From Rugosibacter aromaticivorans (GTDB lineage Bacteria > Pseudomonadota > Gammaproteobacteria > Burkholderiales > Rhodocyclaceae), in assembly GCF_000934545.1 (NCBI RefSeq), contig NZ_CP010554.1, positions 1,302,001 to 1,366,000 of the forward strand: a stretch of 64,000 bases of DNA. The letters are read 5' to 3'. How positions within the stretch are numbered: position 1 is the stretch's first letter; each line of letters begins with the position of its first letter. The notes under the pieces are model-generated. The model searched no databases. It was not told the DNA's origin and worked only from the letters and a program-made list of their open reading frames with translations. Made by a program: the position numbers and the translations under genes. Below are positions 7,778 to 15,268 of this stretch, piece by piece.

Positions 7778-8962
7778 GTGGTTCAAACAACGATGACACA
7801 TGAAGAAGCCATCAAGCGTGCCGAATATATTGGTCAGGTGGCCGAAGAAGGGCTTTTTGAGGCAGACCGCAACAATGGGTATTCGAGCAAACTCAAGGAT
7901 GCCATTCATGAAACGCAAATTCATCGCTTGCTGCGACCGAAAAAATACGGTGGATTTGGGCTGGGTCATGACACCATGGCAGAAGTCGTACGCACGGTTG
8001 CGCAGCATAGTGTTTCGGGCGCGTGGGTAACTTATTTCATGCCATTGCACGAGACTTGGGTTGCTATGTTGCCGCCCAGGGCGCGCGAAGAGATTTTTGC
8101 CTCCGATCAGTTCGTTTCCGATATTTTCTTTCCGATTGGCAAAATTGAATACGTCGAGGGAGGTGTGCGTCTCAGCGGGGAATGGAAGTGGGGAAGCGGT
8201 ATTGATTTTTGTGGCTGGATTGGCCTGGGCGCCATGGTTGATGTCCCTGGGCAACCTGGTGGTCCGCAGCCCTGCCTGGTGACAGTCAAGGTATCCGAAG
8301 GAGAGATTGTCAAGGACTGGAATGCCTTCGGTCTGAATGGCACAGGGAGCAATACCTTCCGCATCAATAATGTTTTCTCGCGCTGGGATATGGTGTTGCC
8401 CCTGGGGGCTATCAAGAAGAATACCGTACCTATCGGTGGGGATTATGACCCCAACGAGCCGGTTTATCGCGTGCCCTTTGGTCCCGCTTTCTGCGTCGGT
8501 TTCGGAGCGATTTGCGTGGGTGCTGCGCAACGCTTGCAACGCGAATTGCACGAGCGTATTCGTAGCCGGCAACGTGTCGTACTCGGCATGAAAGAGTGGG
8601 AATCTCCCGTGGCGCAGCGCAACCTTGGTGAAGTGACGACTCAGGTTGAGACGATCGAAGCGCTGTTTGGACGCTATGTCAATCAGTTGAAAGACTGGTG
8701 CAAAGTTGGCAAAACTTCTATCGAATCTGAAGAAGAAGCCCGCATGGCGGCTTGGCGTGCCTATATATCGCGTAGTGCATCGCAGATTGGTTTCCGCTCG
8801 CTGGAGCTTCTTGGAGGGGCTGCTGCGTATCGCGGCGATCTGGTGGAAGTCTTCGCCCGGGATTTGCTGATGATTTCCATTCACGTTGGTCAGGCGTACG
8901 AAGACCACATGATGTTTTACGGTCGCGCTCAATACGGCATGAGTCAGCATCCGCTAGTTTAA
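7778..8962 (+). CDS. Group D flavin-dependent aromatic monooxygenase (acyl-CoA dehydrogenase fold), copy 1
   Basis: Two-component FMNH2/FADH2-using monooxygenase oxygenase subunit, related to HsaA and similar acyl-CoA-dehydrogenase-fold phenol hydroxylases. It is 394 aa with the family FGLNGTGSNT motif near the middle and a C-terminal LLGGAAAYRGDLVEVFARD helix region. The chosen start is GTG 7778 behind GAGGAGAAAATT. It aligns with the paralogue at 9320 from the first residues (MVQTTMTHEE against MLQKVVTHEE). The in-frame ATG at 7697 would put coding sequence over the -10 and +1 region of the FNR promoter. No flavin reductase partner (HsaB/HpaC type) is nearby, so reduced flavin must come from elsewhere. 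A strong terminator follows. Confidence 0.85.
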   Translation: MVQTTMTHEEAIKRAEYIGQVAEEGLFEADRNNGYSSKLKDAIHETQIHRLLRPKKYGGFGLGHDTMAEVVRTVAQHSVSGAWVTYFMPLHETWVAMLPPRAREEIFASDQFVSDIFFPIGKIEYVEGGVRLSGEWKWGSGIDFCGWIGLGAMVDVPGQPGGPQPCLVTVKVSEGEIVKDWNAFGLNGTGSNTFRINNVFSRWDMVLPLGAIKKNTVPIGGDYDPNEPVYRVPFGPAFCVGFGAICVGAAQRLQRELHERIRSRQRVVLGMKEWESPVAQRNLGEVTTQVETIEALFGRYVNQLKDWCKVGKTSIESEEEARMAAWRAYISRSASQIGFRSLELLGGAAAYRGDLVEVFARDLLMISIHVGQAYEDHMMFYGRAQYGMSQHPLV

Positions 8963-9026
8963 AGATGCAAAGGCGTTCGTCGTCAGCTTTTAGCCTGCAT
9001 TCAGACTTGCGTTCGTTTTATCTGGA

Positions 9027-9062
9027 AACCGTCCGATGTGAAAAACATCGGGCGGTTTTTTT
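9027..9062 (+). terminator. Rho-independent terminator
   Basis: AACCGTCCGATGT and ACATCGGGCGGTT form a 13-bp stem (one G-U pair) with a GAAAA loop, followed by a run of T. It ends the first flavin monooxygenase transcript. Confidence 0.92.
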
Positions 9063-9115
9063 CGTGTTTTTGGTTTTTGTGTTTTTGTTTGCGTTTCGCT
9101 GTTTTTTTACTTTCG

Positions 9116-9157
9116 TTGATTTAAGTCAACACGCGAACCAGTCAGGATTTTTAGGAT
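9116..9157 (+). promoter_or_regulatory. FNR-type promoter for the second flavin monooxygenase operon
   Basis: The box TTGATTTAAGTCAA (9116-9129) and -10 TAGGAT (9152-9157) have the 36-bp spacing. The predicted +1 is near 9164, with a leader of about 156 nt to the ATG at 9320. Confidence 0.75.
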
Positions 9158-9319
9158 AGCAGTGCTTTCATCAAAAGTATGAGGCGCTTCGAGTTTGTGC
9201 AGGCTGGGTTTGTTGCTTGTGTGCGGGTTATGCCTATTTCAGTAACTGGCGCCTTGTTTGGTGGTATGCGGCTAAAGAGGTTGAAAGACCCAGTCATTAA
9301 GGGTTATCGGGAGAGAGGA

Positions 9320-10516
9320 ATGTTACAAAAAGTCGTGACACATGAAGAGATCATCAAACGTGCTCATGCGCTAGGCAAACTGGCGGAATCAAAACTGACC
9401 GAGGCTGATGCCAATGGCGGCTATGACAAGGAGTTTCGCGATGCCTTGCATGAGACCGGCATTCACCGGATTTTGCGCCCCAAACGCTATGGCGGCTTAG
9501 GTTTGAGCCACCGGACGATGCTCGAAGCCGTGCGTACCGTCTCGCAATATAGCGTTGCGGGTGGCTGGCTCACGCTATTCATGCCGGCACATGAATGTTG
9601 GGTAGCCATGTTGCCCCCCAAGGGCCGAGAAGAAATCTTCGGCTCGGACGAATTCGTTGCCGACATTCTCTACCCGATAGGCAAAGTCGAGTATGTCGAA
9701 GGGGGTGTGCGTTTGAGTGGCCGCTGGCAGTGGGGAAGCGGCATCGAGATGTGTGGCTGGATTGGCCTGGGGGCAATGGTCGATCTGCCAGGCGAGCTTT
9801 TCGGTATCGAAGGTGGGCCGCAAGCTTGTTTATGCACGATTAAAGTGTCTGAAGGTCACATCATCCGCGACTGGAAAGCTTTTGGCCTCAATGGTTCAGG
9901 CAGCCATTCGATCGAAGTCAAAGATGTATTTGTGCCCTGGCATCGTGTTTGCCCCCTTGCAGCCATCAAGAAAAATGCCGTACCGATTGGCGGTGAATTC
10001 GATCCTGAAGAAGCGGTTTATCACACGCCATTTGGGCCGGCGTTTGCCATTGGCTTTGCCACGATTGCCCTTGGCGGTGCACAACGTTTGCAACGTGAGC
10101 TGCGCGAACGGTTACGCAATCGGCAGCGTATCGTGCTCGGTATGAAAGAGTGGGAGTCCCCCGTGGCGCAACGCAACCTGGGTGAAGTCACCACGATGGT
10201 TGAAACTGCCGAAGCGCTTTATGAGCGCGCCTTGCAGCAAATCGAGAGTTGGACAAGTCAAGGCAGAACCTCCGCCTCCGAAGAAGAGCAAGCGCGGGTT
10301 GCGGCATGGCGCTGCAATGTGGGTCGCATTGCAGCGCAGGTGGGGTTTCGCACCATGGAATTGCTTGGTGGAGCCGCAGCCTATCGTGGTGACCTGGTGG
10401 AGGTCTTTGCCCGCGATCTTTTCATGATGTCCATCCACTTTGGTCAGGCGTATGACGACCACATGATGTTCTATGGCCGTTCGCAATACGGGTTAAGTGC
10501 GCATCCGCTGGTCTGA
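9320..10516 (+). CDS. Group D flavin-dependent aromatic monooxygenase, copy 2
   Basis: A 398-aa paralogue of the gene at 7778, collinear along its whole length. Shared blocks include LRPKRYGGLGL, a KWGSGI/QWGSGI block, FGLNGSGS (GTGS in copy 1), LGMKEWESPVAQRNLGEVTT and a conserved C-terminus. The start at 9320 follows GGGAGAGAGGA; the longer frame from 9179 adds an unconserved, hydrophobic 47-residue extension. A dihydroxybiphenyl-type extradiol gene follows 34 bp downstream, so the pair could hydroxylate a phenol ortho and then open the resulting catechol, as HsaA and HsaC do in steroid ring A/B degradation. That parallel is inference. No reductase component is nearby. Confidence 0.85.
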   Translation: MLQKVVTHEEIIKRAHALGKLAESKLTEADANGGYDKEFRDALHETGIHRILRPKRYGGLGLSHRTMLEAVRTVSQYSVAGGWLTLFMPAHECWVAMLPPKGREEIFGSDEFVADILYPIGKVEYVEGGVRLSGRWQWGSGIEMCGWIGLGAMVDLPGELFGIEGGPQACLCTIKVSEGHIIRDWKAFGLNGSGSHSIEVKDVFVPWHRVCPLAAIKKNAVPIGGEFDPEEAVYHTPFGPAFAIGFATIALGGAQRLQRELRERLRNRQRIVLGMKEWESPVAQRNLGEVTTMVETAEALYERALQQIESWTSQGRTSASEEEQARVAAWRCNVGRIAAQVGFRTMELLGGAAAYRGDLVEVFARDLFMMSIHFGQAYDDHMMFYGRSQYGLSAHPLV

Positions 10517-10550
10517 ATTTCGTTTTTAAACTATATAAGGAGGTTAAATC

Positions 10551-11474
10551 ATGGCAATCGTGACTGAATTGGGGTACATGGGTTTGGGTGTGTCGAATAT
10601 GACGGCATGGCGCGAATATGCCTCGCAGGTGCTGGGGCTGGAGGTTTTTGATGAGGGCGAAAAAGATCGCTTTTACCTGCGGATGGACTACCAGCATCAC
10701 CGCTTCATCGTTCATAACAGTGGCACGGATGATCTGGATTATCTAGGTTGGCGTGTTGCAGGGCCTGAGGAATTCGACGAGATGAAGCGCCAGCTCGAAG
10801 CCGCAGGCGTGGAATTTCTCCAATGTGATGCGGCAGATTGCGAAGAGCGCCGGGTGCTTGATCTCATCAAGTTTTTAGATCCCGGTGGCAATCCTACGGA
10901 GATTTATCACGGCCCGTTGATTGACTCTCACAAGCCTTTTCACCCGGGGCGCGGTATGCATGGCCGTTTTGTGACGGGAGATGAAGGCTTGGGTCACCTC
11001 ATCCTTCGGCAGACCGATGTACAAAAAGCCTACCGGTTTTATACCGATGTGTTTGGTATGCGTGGATCGATCGAGTATCACCTGCAAGTGCCTCAAGCCG
11101 GGATTGTTGCCAAGCCTGTTTTCATGCACTGCAATGGTCGCGATCACACCGTGGCTTTTGTTGGCGGGCCTGCACCCAAGCGGATCAATCACCTCAAGTT
11201 TGAAGTGGATAATATTGATGATATTGGCATGACGCATGATATTGTGCGCGATAGAAAATTACCGGTGCATTTGAAGCTCGGCAAACACGCTAATGACCAC
11301 ATGCTGACTTTCTATCATGTCAATCCATCGGGCTGGCTAGTCGAGTATGGTGGGGTAGGTCGTAAAGCGACCCATCAATCCGAGTACTACGAGTACGACA
11401 TCTGGGGTCATGACAACGAAGAGCCCGGCTATGGTCTGGACCTTCGCTTGCGCTACGACTGGTCGAAAAAGTAA
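10551..11474 (+). CDS. Type I extradiol dioxygenase, BphC/HsaC/1,2-dihydroxynaphthalene type
   Basis: Fe(II) extradiol dioxygenase of 307 aa for bicyclic or larger catechols. The ligands expected of BphC-like enzymes are H149 (GLGHL), H214 (INHLKF) and E265 (WLVEYG). The Y-H-x-N-P-S-G-W signature at 255-262 is that of 2,3-dihydroxybiphenyl, 1,2-dihydroxynaphthalene and HsaC enzymes rather than of catechol 2,3-dioxygenases. The start is marked by TAAGGAGG. It lies 34 bp after the second flavin monooxygenase in one operon, closed by the terminator at 11547-11590. Confidence 0.88.
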   Translation: MAIVTELGYMGLGVSNMTAWREYASQVLGLEVFDEGEKDRFYLRMDYQHHRFIVHNSGTDDLDYLGWRVAGPEEFDEMKRQLEAAGVEFLQCDAADCEERRVLDLIKFLDPGGNPTEIYHGPLIDSHKPFHPGRGMHGRFVTGDEGLGHLILRQTDVQKAYRFYTDVFGMRGSIEYHLQVPQAGIVAKPVFMHCNGRDHTVAFVGGPAPKRINHLKFEVDNIDDIGMTHDIVRDRKLPVHLKLGKHANDHMLTFYHVNPSGWLVEYGGVGRKATHQSEYYEYDIWGHDNEEPGYGLDLRLRYDWSKK

Positions 11475-11546
11475 GTTGCTTGATTCTCCGTTTACTCCTC
11501 CTAAGGTTGGGTGAAGGAAATCCTCTCCGTTGCACCCTTCCTTTTT

Positions 11547-11590
11547 AACCATGCATTCTTTCCTCCGTGAGCGAATGCATGGTTTTTTTT
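11547..11590 (+). terminator. Rho-independent terminator
   Basis: AACCATGCATTC and GAATGCATGGTT form a 12-bp perfect stem followed by eight T. It closes the 9320-11474 operon ahead of the convergent nnrU. Confidence 0.92.
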
Positions 11591-11593
11591 ATG

Positions 11594-11620
11594 AAAAATC
11601 GGCGCCGGTGATACGGCATG
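11594..11620 (+). repeat. Dispersed repeat, copy B
   Basis: AAAAATCGGCGCCGG then TGATACGGCATG. It lies directly after the terminator T-run, between convergent genes. Confidence 0.55.
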
Positions 11621-11680
11621 GCAATTTTTTACCAGCGTGCTTCTGTGGCATGCAACGCGCCGTGGCCAGGATGATTGATG

Positions 11681-12364
11681 CTAAGACAGCGGCGAGACCC
11701 CGAACCACGCGGCATGGTAATACAGCACGAGCGCATAGGCGAGAAGGCTCGCAATCAGCAAGGATTTGCTGATTTCGCTCAAGACCAGGCGGTTGCGCCC
11801 CGTCAGTATGGCAAGGAAGGGTACATGGGAGGTTTGGCTGACATAGGCATCCCAAGCTGCTCCGAATTTTTTTCTATACTTGCGCTCCATGTTCAAAGGC
11901 CCCACCAGCCCCTGAAAGGCAAAGCTGCCAAAAAGCAGATGCCCTGCCCAATCGCCATTGACAATGAAATGCGCCAGCCCCCATAAGCCCAGCCCAATGA
12001 GTCCCGGGTTGCGGGTGATACGTAACATCCCCTTCACATTGACATCTTCCGGTGTGTTCTGATTGAGAATGCTCATGTTTTTGGCGAAGGTGCCCACGAT
12101 AAAAAATACGAAGGCAAAGGCCATCAGGACAAGGGCCACCGGTTTCAAGTCCACTGCCTCGCCCCAGGTCTCGATATAAGGCGCATGGGCGTAGGCCCAT
12201 CCCATCCAGAGAAGACTTACCAGCACTGCGAGCGAAAACACGGCGCGGAATATTTTTTCTCCCGTGATGGTAACAATCACGCGGCGCAAGGGGCTACCGG
12301 CAACCAGCCAGTGCAGGCCGAGGAACAGAGCGCAGGCTAAGCCTAGGGAAGTCAAAGGCAACAT
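11681..12364 (-). CDS. nnrU: NnrU family membrane protein
   Basis: Integral membrane protein of 227 aa with about six hydrophobic segments. The NnrU signature GMLRITRNPGLIGLGLWG starts near residue 112 and is followed by LAHFIVNGD. NnrU occurs with nitrite/NO-reduction gene sets in denitrifiers, but its biochemical role is not settled. The fold is related to isoprenylcysteine methyltransferase-like membrane proteins. It stands alone here, convergent with the extradiol operon and divergent from tmoA across an FNR box. A nitrogen-oxide-linked gene inside an aromatic oxygenase block fits low-oxygen or denitrifying growth. Confidence 0.82.
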   Translation of the reverse strand: MLPLTSLGLACALFLGLHWLVAGSPLRRVIVTITGEKIFRAVFSLAVLVSLLWMGWAYAHAPYIETWGEAVDLKPVALVLMAFAFVFFIVGTFAKNMSILNQNTPEDVNVKGMLRITRNPGLIGLGLWGLAHFIVNGDWAGHLLFGSFAFQGLVGPLNMERKYRKKFGAAWDAYVSQTSHVPFLAILTGRNRLVLSEISKSLLIASLLAYALVLYYHAAWFGVSPLS

Positions 12365-12454
12365 TTTTTCCTCCGGGGTTGAATTGAAACGACGAGAAAA
12401 GTAACACTTTCAGGCTATGCGTGCATGAGGAAAAGCGTAGTTTTTCAGCTTTCG

Positions 12455-12496
12455 TTGACCTGGATCAAGGTTGGGGGGGCGGCTTTGAAATTTAAT
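12455..12496 (+). promoter_or_regulatory. FNR-type promoter of the toluene monooxygenase operon
   Basis: The box TTGACCTGGATCAA (12455-12468) and -10 TTTAAT (12491-12496) have the 36-bp spacing. The predicted +1 is near 12503, with a 135-nt leader to tmoA. The mirrored position toward nnrU has no -10-like hexamer. Confidence 0.78.
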
Positions 12497-12637
12497 GGGC
12501 GAGCGGGGAAATAAGAAAGTCGTCTCGTCATGTGTCCTGACCGGTACGAGAGTCACCCGTCGACGATGATCCATTGGTTCCATTGGTAAATGGCCAGCGG
12601 ACGTTACCTTGCAGGTGTTAATTCTGAGGAGAAAATC

Positions 12638-14140
12638 ATGGCATTACTTGGCAGACTCGATTGGTACAACCTTGCGCGCACCACCAACTGGACGCCGTCT
12701 TATGTGACGGAAGATGAACTTTTCCCGCCAGAAATGTCCGGGAGTATGGGAATTCCGCTCTCTGGTTGGGAGAGCTACGATGAGCCCTACAAGCAAACGT
12801 ATCCCGAATATGTGAAAGTTCAGCGTGAGAAAGACGCCGGCGCTTATTCCGTCAAGGCAGCGCTTGAGCGTAGCGACATTTACGAAAAAGCTGATCCGGG
12901 CTGGCAGGCGGTATTAAAGCTGCACTACGGTGCTTTTCCGCGTGCCGAATATTCTGCCTCCACGGCGGAAGCGCGCATGGCGCGATTTGGTAAAGCCCCC
13001 GGTATGCGCAACATGGCTACCATGGGCATGATGGATGAAATGCGGCATGCCCAACTTCAGCTGTATTTCCCGCATGAGCTTTGCCCGAAAGACCGTCAGT
13101 TCGACTGGGCGCACAAGTCAGCCGATACCAATCACTGGGCTATCGTTGCGGCGCGCCATCTGTTTGACGACATGATGGTGACGCGCGGTGCATCGGAAGT
13201 TGCCCTGGGGTTGACGTTTGCGTTTGAAACAGGATTCACCAACATGCAGTTCCTTGGCCTAGCGGCGGATGCGGCCGAAGTCGGTGACTGGTCTTTCTCG
13301 AACATGATTTCGAGCATACAAACAGATGAGTCGCGCCATGCCCAGATCGGCGGGCCATTGGTGGCGATTCTTTTGGCGAATGGCAAAAAGCAGGAAGCAC
13401 AGCGCATTGTGGATACGATGATCTGGCGTGCCTGGAAGCTGTTTTCTGCGGTAACAGGTTCCGCCATGGATTATTTCACGCCGGTAGCTGATCGCAAGAT
13501 GTCCTTCAAGGAATTCATGCTGGAATGGATTGTGAGTCAATTTGAGCGCGCCTTGCTGGATTTGGGTCTGGATAAACCCTGGTATTGGAATCAGTTGGTT
13601 GCTGACCTGGATCATGCTAGCCACGCAATGCAAATGGGTTTCTGGTTCTGGCGTCCGATCATGTGGTGGAACACCCCCGCAGGCGTTACCGCTGAAGATC
13701 GTGCCTGGCTGGAAGAGAAATACCCGGGATGGTCGGAAACTTTTGGGACGGTGTGGGATGTCATCACCGATAATCTGTTGGAAGGCAAAAAAGAACTCAC
13801 CTATCCAGAGACTTTACCGATGCTTTGCAATATGTGTCAGTTACCGATTGCGTCGGTACCGGGCCCGGCCTGGAAGGTCCGTGATTTCCCGCTTGATTAC
13901 AAAGGTCGGACGTACCATTTCTGTTCAGAAGGCTGCCAGTGGTGTTTCGAGCAAGAGCCAGAACGTTACAAAGGTCATTTGTCCTTGATCGACCGCTTCC
14001 TGGCCGGCATGATCCAACCGCCCAACCTTGAAGGTGCGCTTAACTACATGAGTCTTGCACCTGGCGAAATCGGTGACGATGCACACAACTACGCCTGGGT
14101 GGAAACGATACGCGCGGCTCGCCAAAAAGCGGCAGCCTGA
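12638..14140 (+). CDS. tmoA: Toluene monooxygenase hydroxylase alpha subunit
   Basis: Catalytic subunit of a soluble diiron (bacterial multicomponent) monooxygenase that hydroxylates the aromatic ring. It is 500 aa, the same length as T4MO TmoA, and its numbering runs in register. The diiron ligands E104, E134, H137, E197, E231 and H234 are all present, as are pocket residues Q141, F176, T201 and F205. Unlike T4MO (I100-A-V-G103) the stretch before E104 is F100-P-R-A103. The C-terminal part has a cysteine-rich YHS-like segment (CNMC, then FCSEGCQWC near residue 430) that T4MO has largely lost. The start is behind GAGGAG. First gene of a tmoABCDE operon. Confidence 0.95.
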   Translation: MALLGRLDWYNLARTTNWTPSYVTEDELFPPEMSGSMGIPLSGWESYDEPYKQTYPEYVKVQREKDAGAYSVKAALERSDIYEKADPGWQAVLKLHYGAFPRAEYSASTAEARMARFGKAPGMRNMATMGMMDEMRHAQLQLYFPHELCPKDRQFDWAHKSADTNHWAIVAARHLFDDMMVTRGASEVALGLTFAFETGFTNMQFLGLAADAAEVGDWSFSNMISSIQTDESRHAQIGGPLVAILLANGKKQEAQRIVDTMIWRAWKLFSAVTGSAMDYFTPVADRKMSFKEFMLEWIVSQFERALLDLGLDKPWYWNQLVADLDHASHAMQMGFWFWRPIMWWNTPAGVTAEDRAWLEEKYPGWSETFGTVWDVITDNLLEGKKELTYPETLPMLCNMCQLPIASVPGPAWKVRDFPLDYKGRTYHFCSEGCQWCFEQEPERYKGHLSLIDRFLAGMIQPPNLEGALNYMSLAPGEIGDDAHNYAWVETIRAARQKAAA

Positions 14141-14159
14141 GGCGGCATTTGTGTTTTCC

Positions 14160-14215
14160 GGTGAAGGTCTGGTATCGATCTGACCCGTGTCATTCTTTTG
14201 GCCAGCGTCTTCACC
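14160..14215 (+). other. Intercistronic hairpin between tmoA and tmoB
   Basis: GGTGAAG (14160-14166) pairs with CTTCACC (14209-14215). An inner stem CTGG/CCAG (14169-14172 with 14202-14205) lies across a small internal loop. There is no U-run, so it is more likely an mRNA stability or processing element that sets subunit ratios than a terminator. Confidence 0.4.
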
Positions 14216-14246
14216 AGATGAAACTTAAATTATTTCGAGGATTTAA

Positions 14247-14504
14247 ATGATGGCATTATTCCCATTAACGTCAAATTTTCAGGGAGATTTTGTGTTGCAA
14301 CTGCTTCCTGTGGATACTGAAAACACCATGGATGAAGTCGCCGCTGCGGCGGCGCATCACTCCGTCGGACGCCGTGTTGCGGCACGCCCTGGCCACATCA
14401 TGCGCGTCCGCCGGCAAGGTGCCGGTGAGCTGATGCCGCGAACACTCAAGGTGAGTGAATCAGGACTCAAACCGATGGAATGCATCGAAGTGATCTGGGA
14501 ATAA
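14247..14504 (+). CDS. tmoB: Toluene monooxygenase gamma subunit
   Basis: Small hydroxylase subunit of 85 aa (TmoB of T4MO 84 aa), ubiquitin-like. It shares the family pattern FPL.., a DFVLQL strand, the HSVGRRVAARPG turn, MRVRR, and a C-terminal ESGLKPMECIEVIWE. It is part of the (alpha-beta-gamma)2 hydroxylase. Two consecutive ATGs (14247, 14250) follow GAGGATTTAA; either gives a normal protein. tmoC starts 6 bp after its stop. Confidence 0.9.
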   Translation: MMALFPLTSNFQGDFVLQLLPVDTENTMDEVAAAAAHHSVGRRVAARPGHIMRVRRQGAGELMPRTLKVSESGLKPMECIEVIWE

Positions 14505-14510
14505 ATCACC

Positions 14511-14846
14511 ATGGCCTTTGCAAAAGTCTGCACGCTGGATGACCTGTGGGAAGGCGAGATGGAATCCTTTCAGATCAATGGTCAGGAAGTTTTGCTGTTG
14601 AGCATGGAGGGCGGTGATATTCGCGCCTATCAGGGGATTTGCCCGCACCAGGATATTTTGCTGGTGGAAGGGCAGTTCGATGGCAAGGCACTGATCTGCC
14701 GCGCGCACCAATGGATTTTCGATGCCAGAACCGGTGCGGGAATCAATCCGGATGATGCGTGTTTAGCGGAATATCCGGTCAAAGTAGAAGAGGAAAATGT
14801 CTTTGTTGACACTGAAGGCGTTGTGCCGCTATTTGCGCATGTTTGA
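14511..14846 (+). CDS. tmoC: Toluene monooxygenase Rieske ferredoxin
   Basis: A 111-aa Rieske [2Fe-2S] ferredoxin passing electrons from a reductase to the diiron hydroxylase. The cluster motif is C-P-H at about residues 44-46 and C-R-A-H near 63-66, and the conserved GINPDD..LAEYPV follows. This is the only ferredoxin gene in the whole aromatic block. Whether it also serves the Rieske dioxygenases downstream is unknown and would be unusual. It is tightly spaced after tmoB. Confidence 0.93.
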   Translation: MAFAKVCTLDDLWEGEMESFQINGQEVLLLSMEGGDIRAYQGICPHQDILLVEGQFDGKALICRAHQWIFDARTGAGINPDDACLAEYPVKVEEENVFVDTEGVVPLFAHV

Positions 14847-14936
14847 GTTTATGTCTGGATTTCTTTCGCAAGCTAACGATTCACCAGTTGAAGCCACTTG
14901 ATCAGCATGGCTACTAATGAATGAAAAGGATGAAAC

Positions 14937-15245
14937 ATGAGTGATATATCTCAGTCGCACATTAACAACAAGGTAGGTCCGGTCATGCGTCAGGGTGATC
15001 TGGCCAAGGCAGTGGCTGAGGCTGCTGAAATCGATAATCCGGGCAAAGCAATCACGGTTGAAGATAAGCTGGCTTATCTGCGCATCCAGACGGATGGCGA
15101 AATGTTTCTTCAGCGGCAAACCATCGAAGACATGCTGGGGCGGCCATTCAGCATGAATGAACTGGAAGTCGATCTGGCCTCATTTGCCGGGCGGATTGAT
15201 ACCAAGGCGGATTACGTGCGATTTCATCACGCCCTGGTTTTGTAA
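14937..15245 (+). CDS. tmoD: Toluene monooxygenase effector (regulatory) protein
   Basis: Cofactor-free effector protein of 102 aa (T4MO TmoD about 103 aa) that docks on the hydroxylase and tunes catalysis and regiospecificity. Family features visible are the N-terminal NNKVGPVMRQGDLA, the AITVEDKLAYLRIQTDGE strand and the TIEDMLGRPF segment. A 90-bp gap separates it from tmoC, and the start is preceded by AAAAGGATGAAAC. Confidence 0.92.
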   Translation: MSDISQSHINNKVGPVMRQGDLAKAVAEAAEIDNPGKAITVEDKLAYLRIQTDGEMFLQRQTIEDMLGRPFSMNELEVDLASFAGRIDTKADYVRFHHALVL

Positions 15246-15268
15246 ATAGAGTTAACGAGGAGAGAACA

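Larger units (their letters stand above)
8963..9319. other. Intergenic region between the two flavin monooxygenase genes
   Basis: It holds a rho-independent terminator (9027-9062), a T-rich stretch to about 9110 and an FNR-type promoter (9116-9157). The short reading frames here overlap these signals and lack ribosome-binding sites, so I call no gene. Confidence 0.7.

Noticed and set aside
7721..8950. 409-codon open frame on the minus strand opposite flavin monooxygenase 1
   Set aside because: It mirrors a well-conserved gene, has no ribosome-binding site or recognisable domain, and its residue pattern is the usual antisense shadow.
8965..9159. Short phenylalanine-rich frame after flavin monooxygenase 1
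   Set aside because: It runs through the terminator hairpin and T-rich tract and covers the FNR box.
12365..12637. Sigma54 promoter (-24/-12) for tmo as in TbuT/XylR-type systems
   Set aside because: No TGGC-N8-TTGC element with correct spacing was seen; the FNR-type promoter explains the region better.
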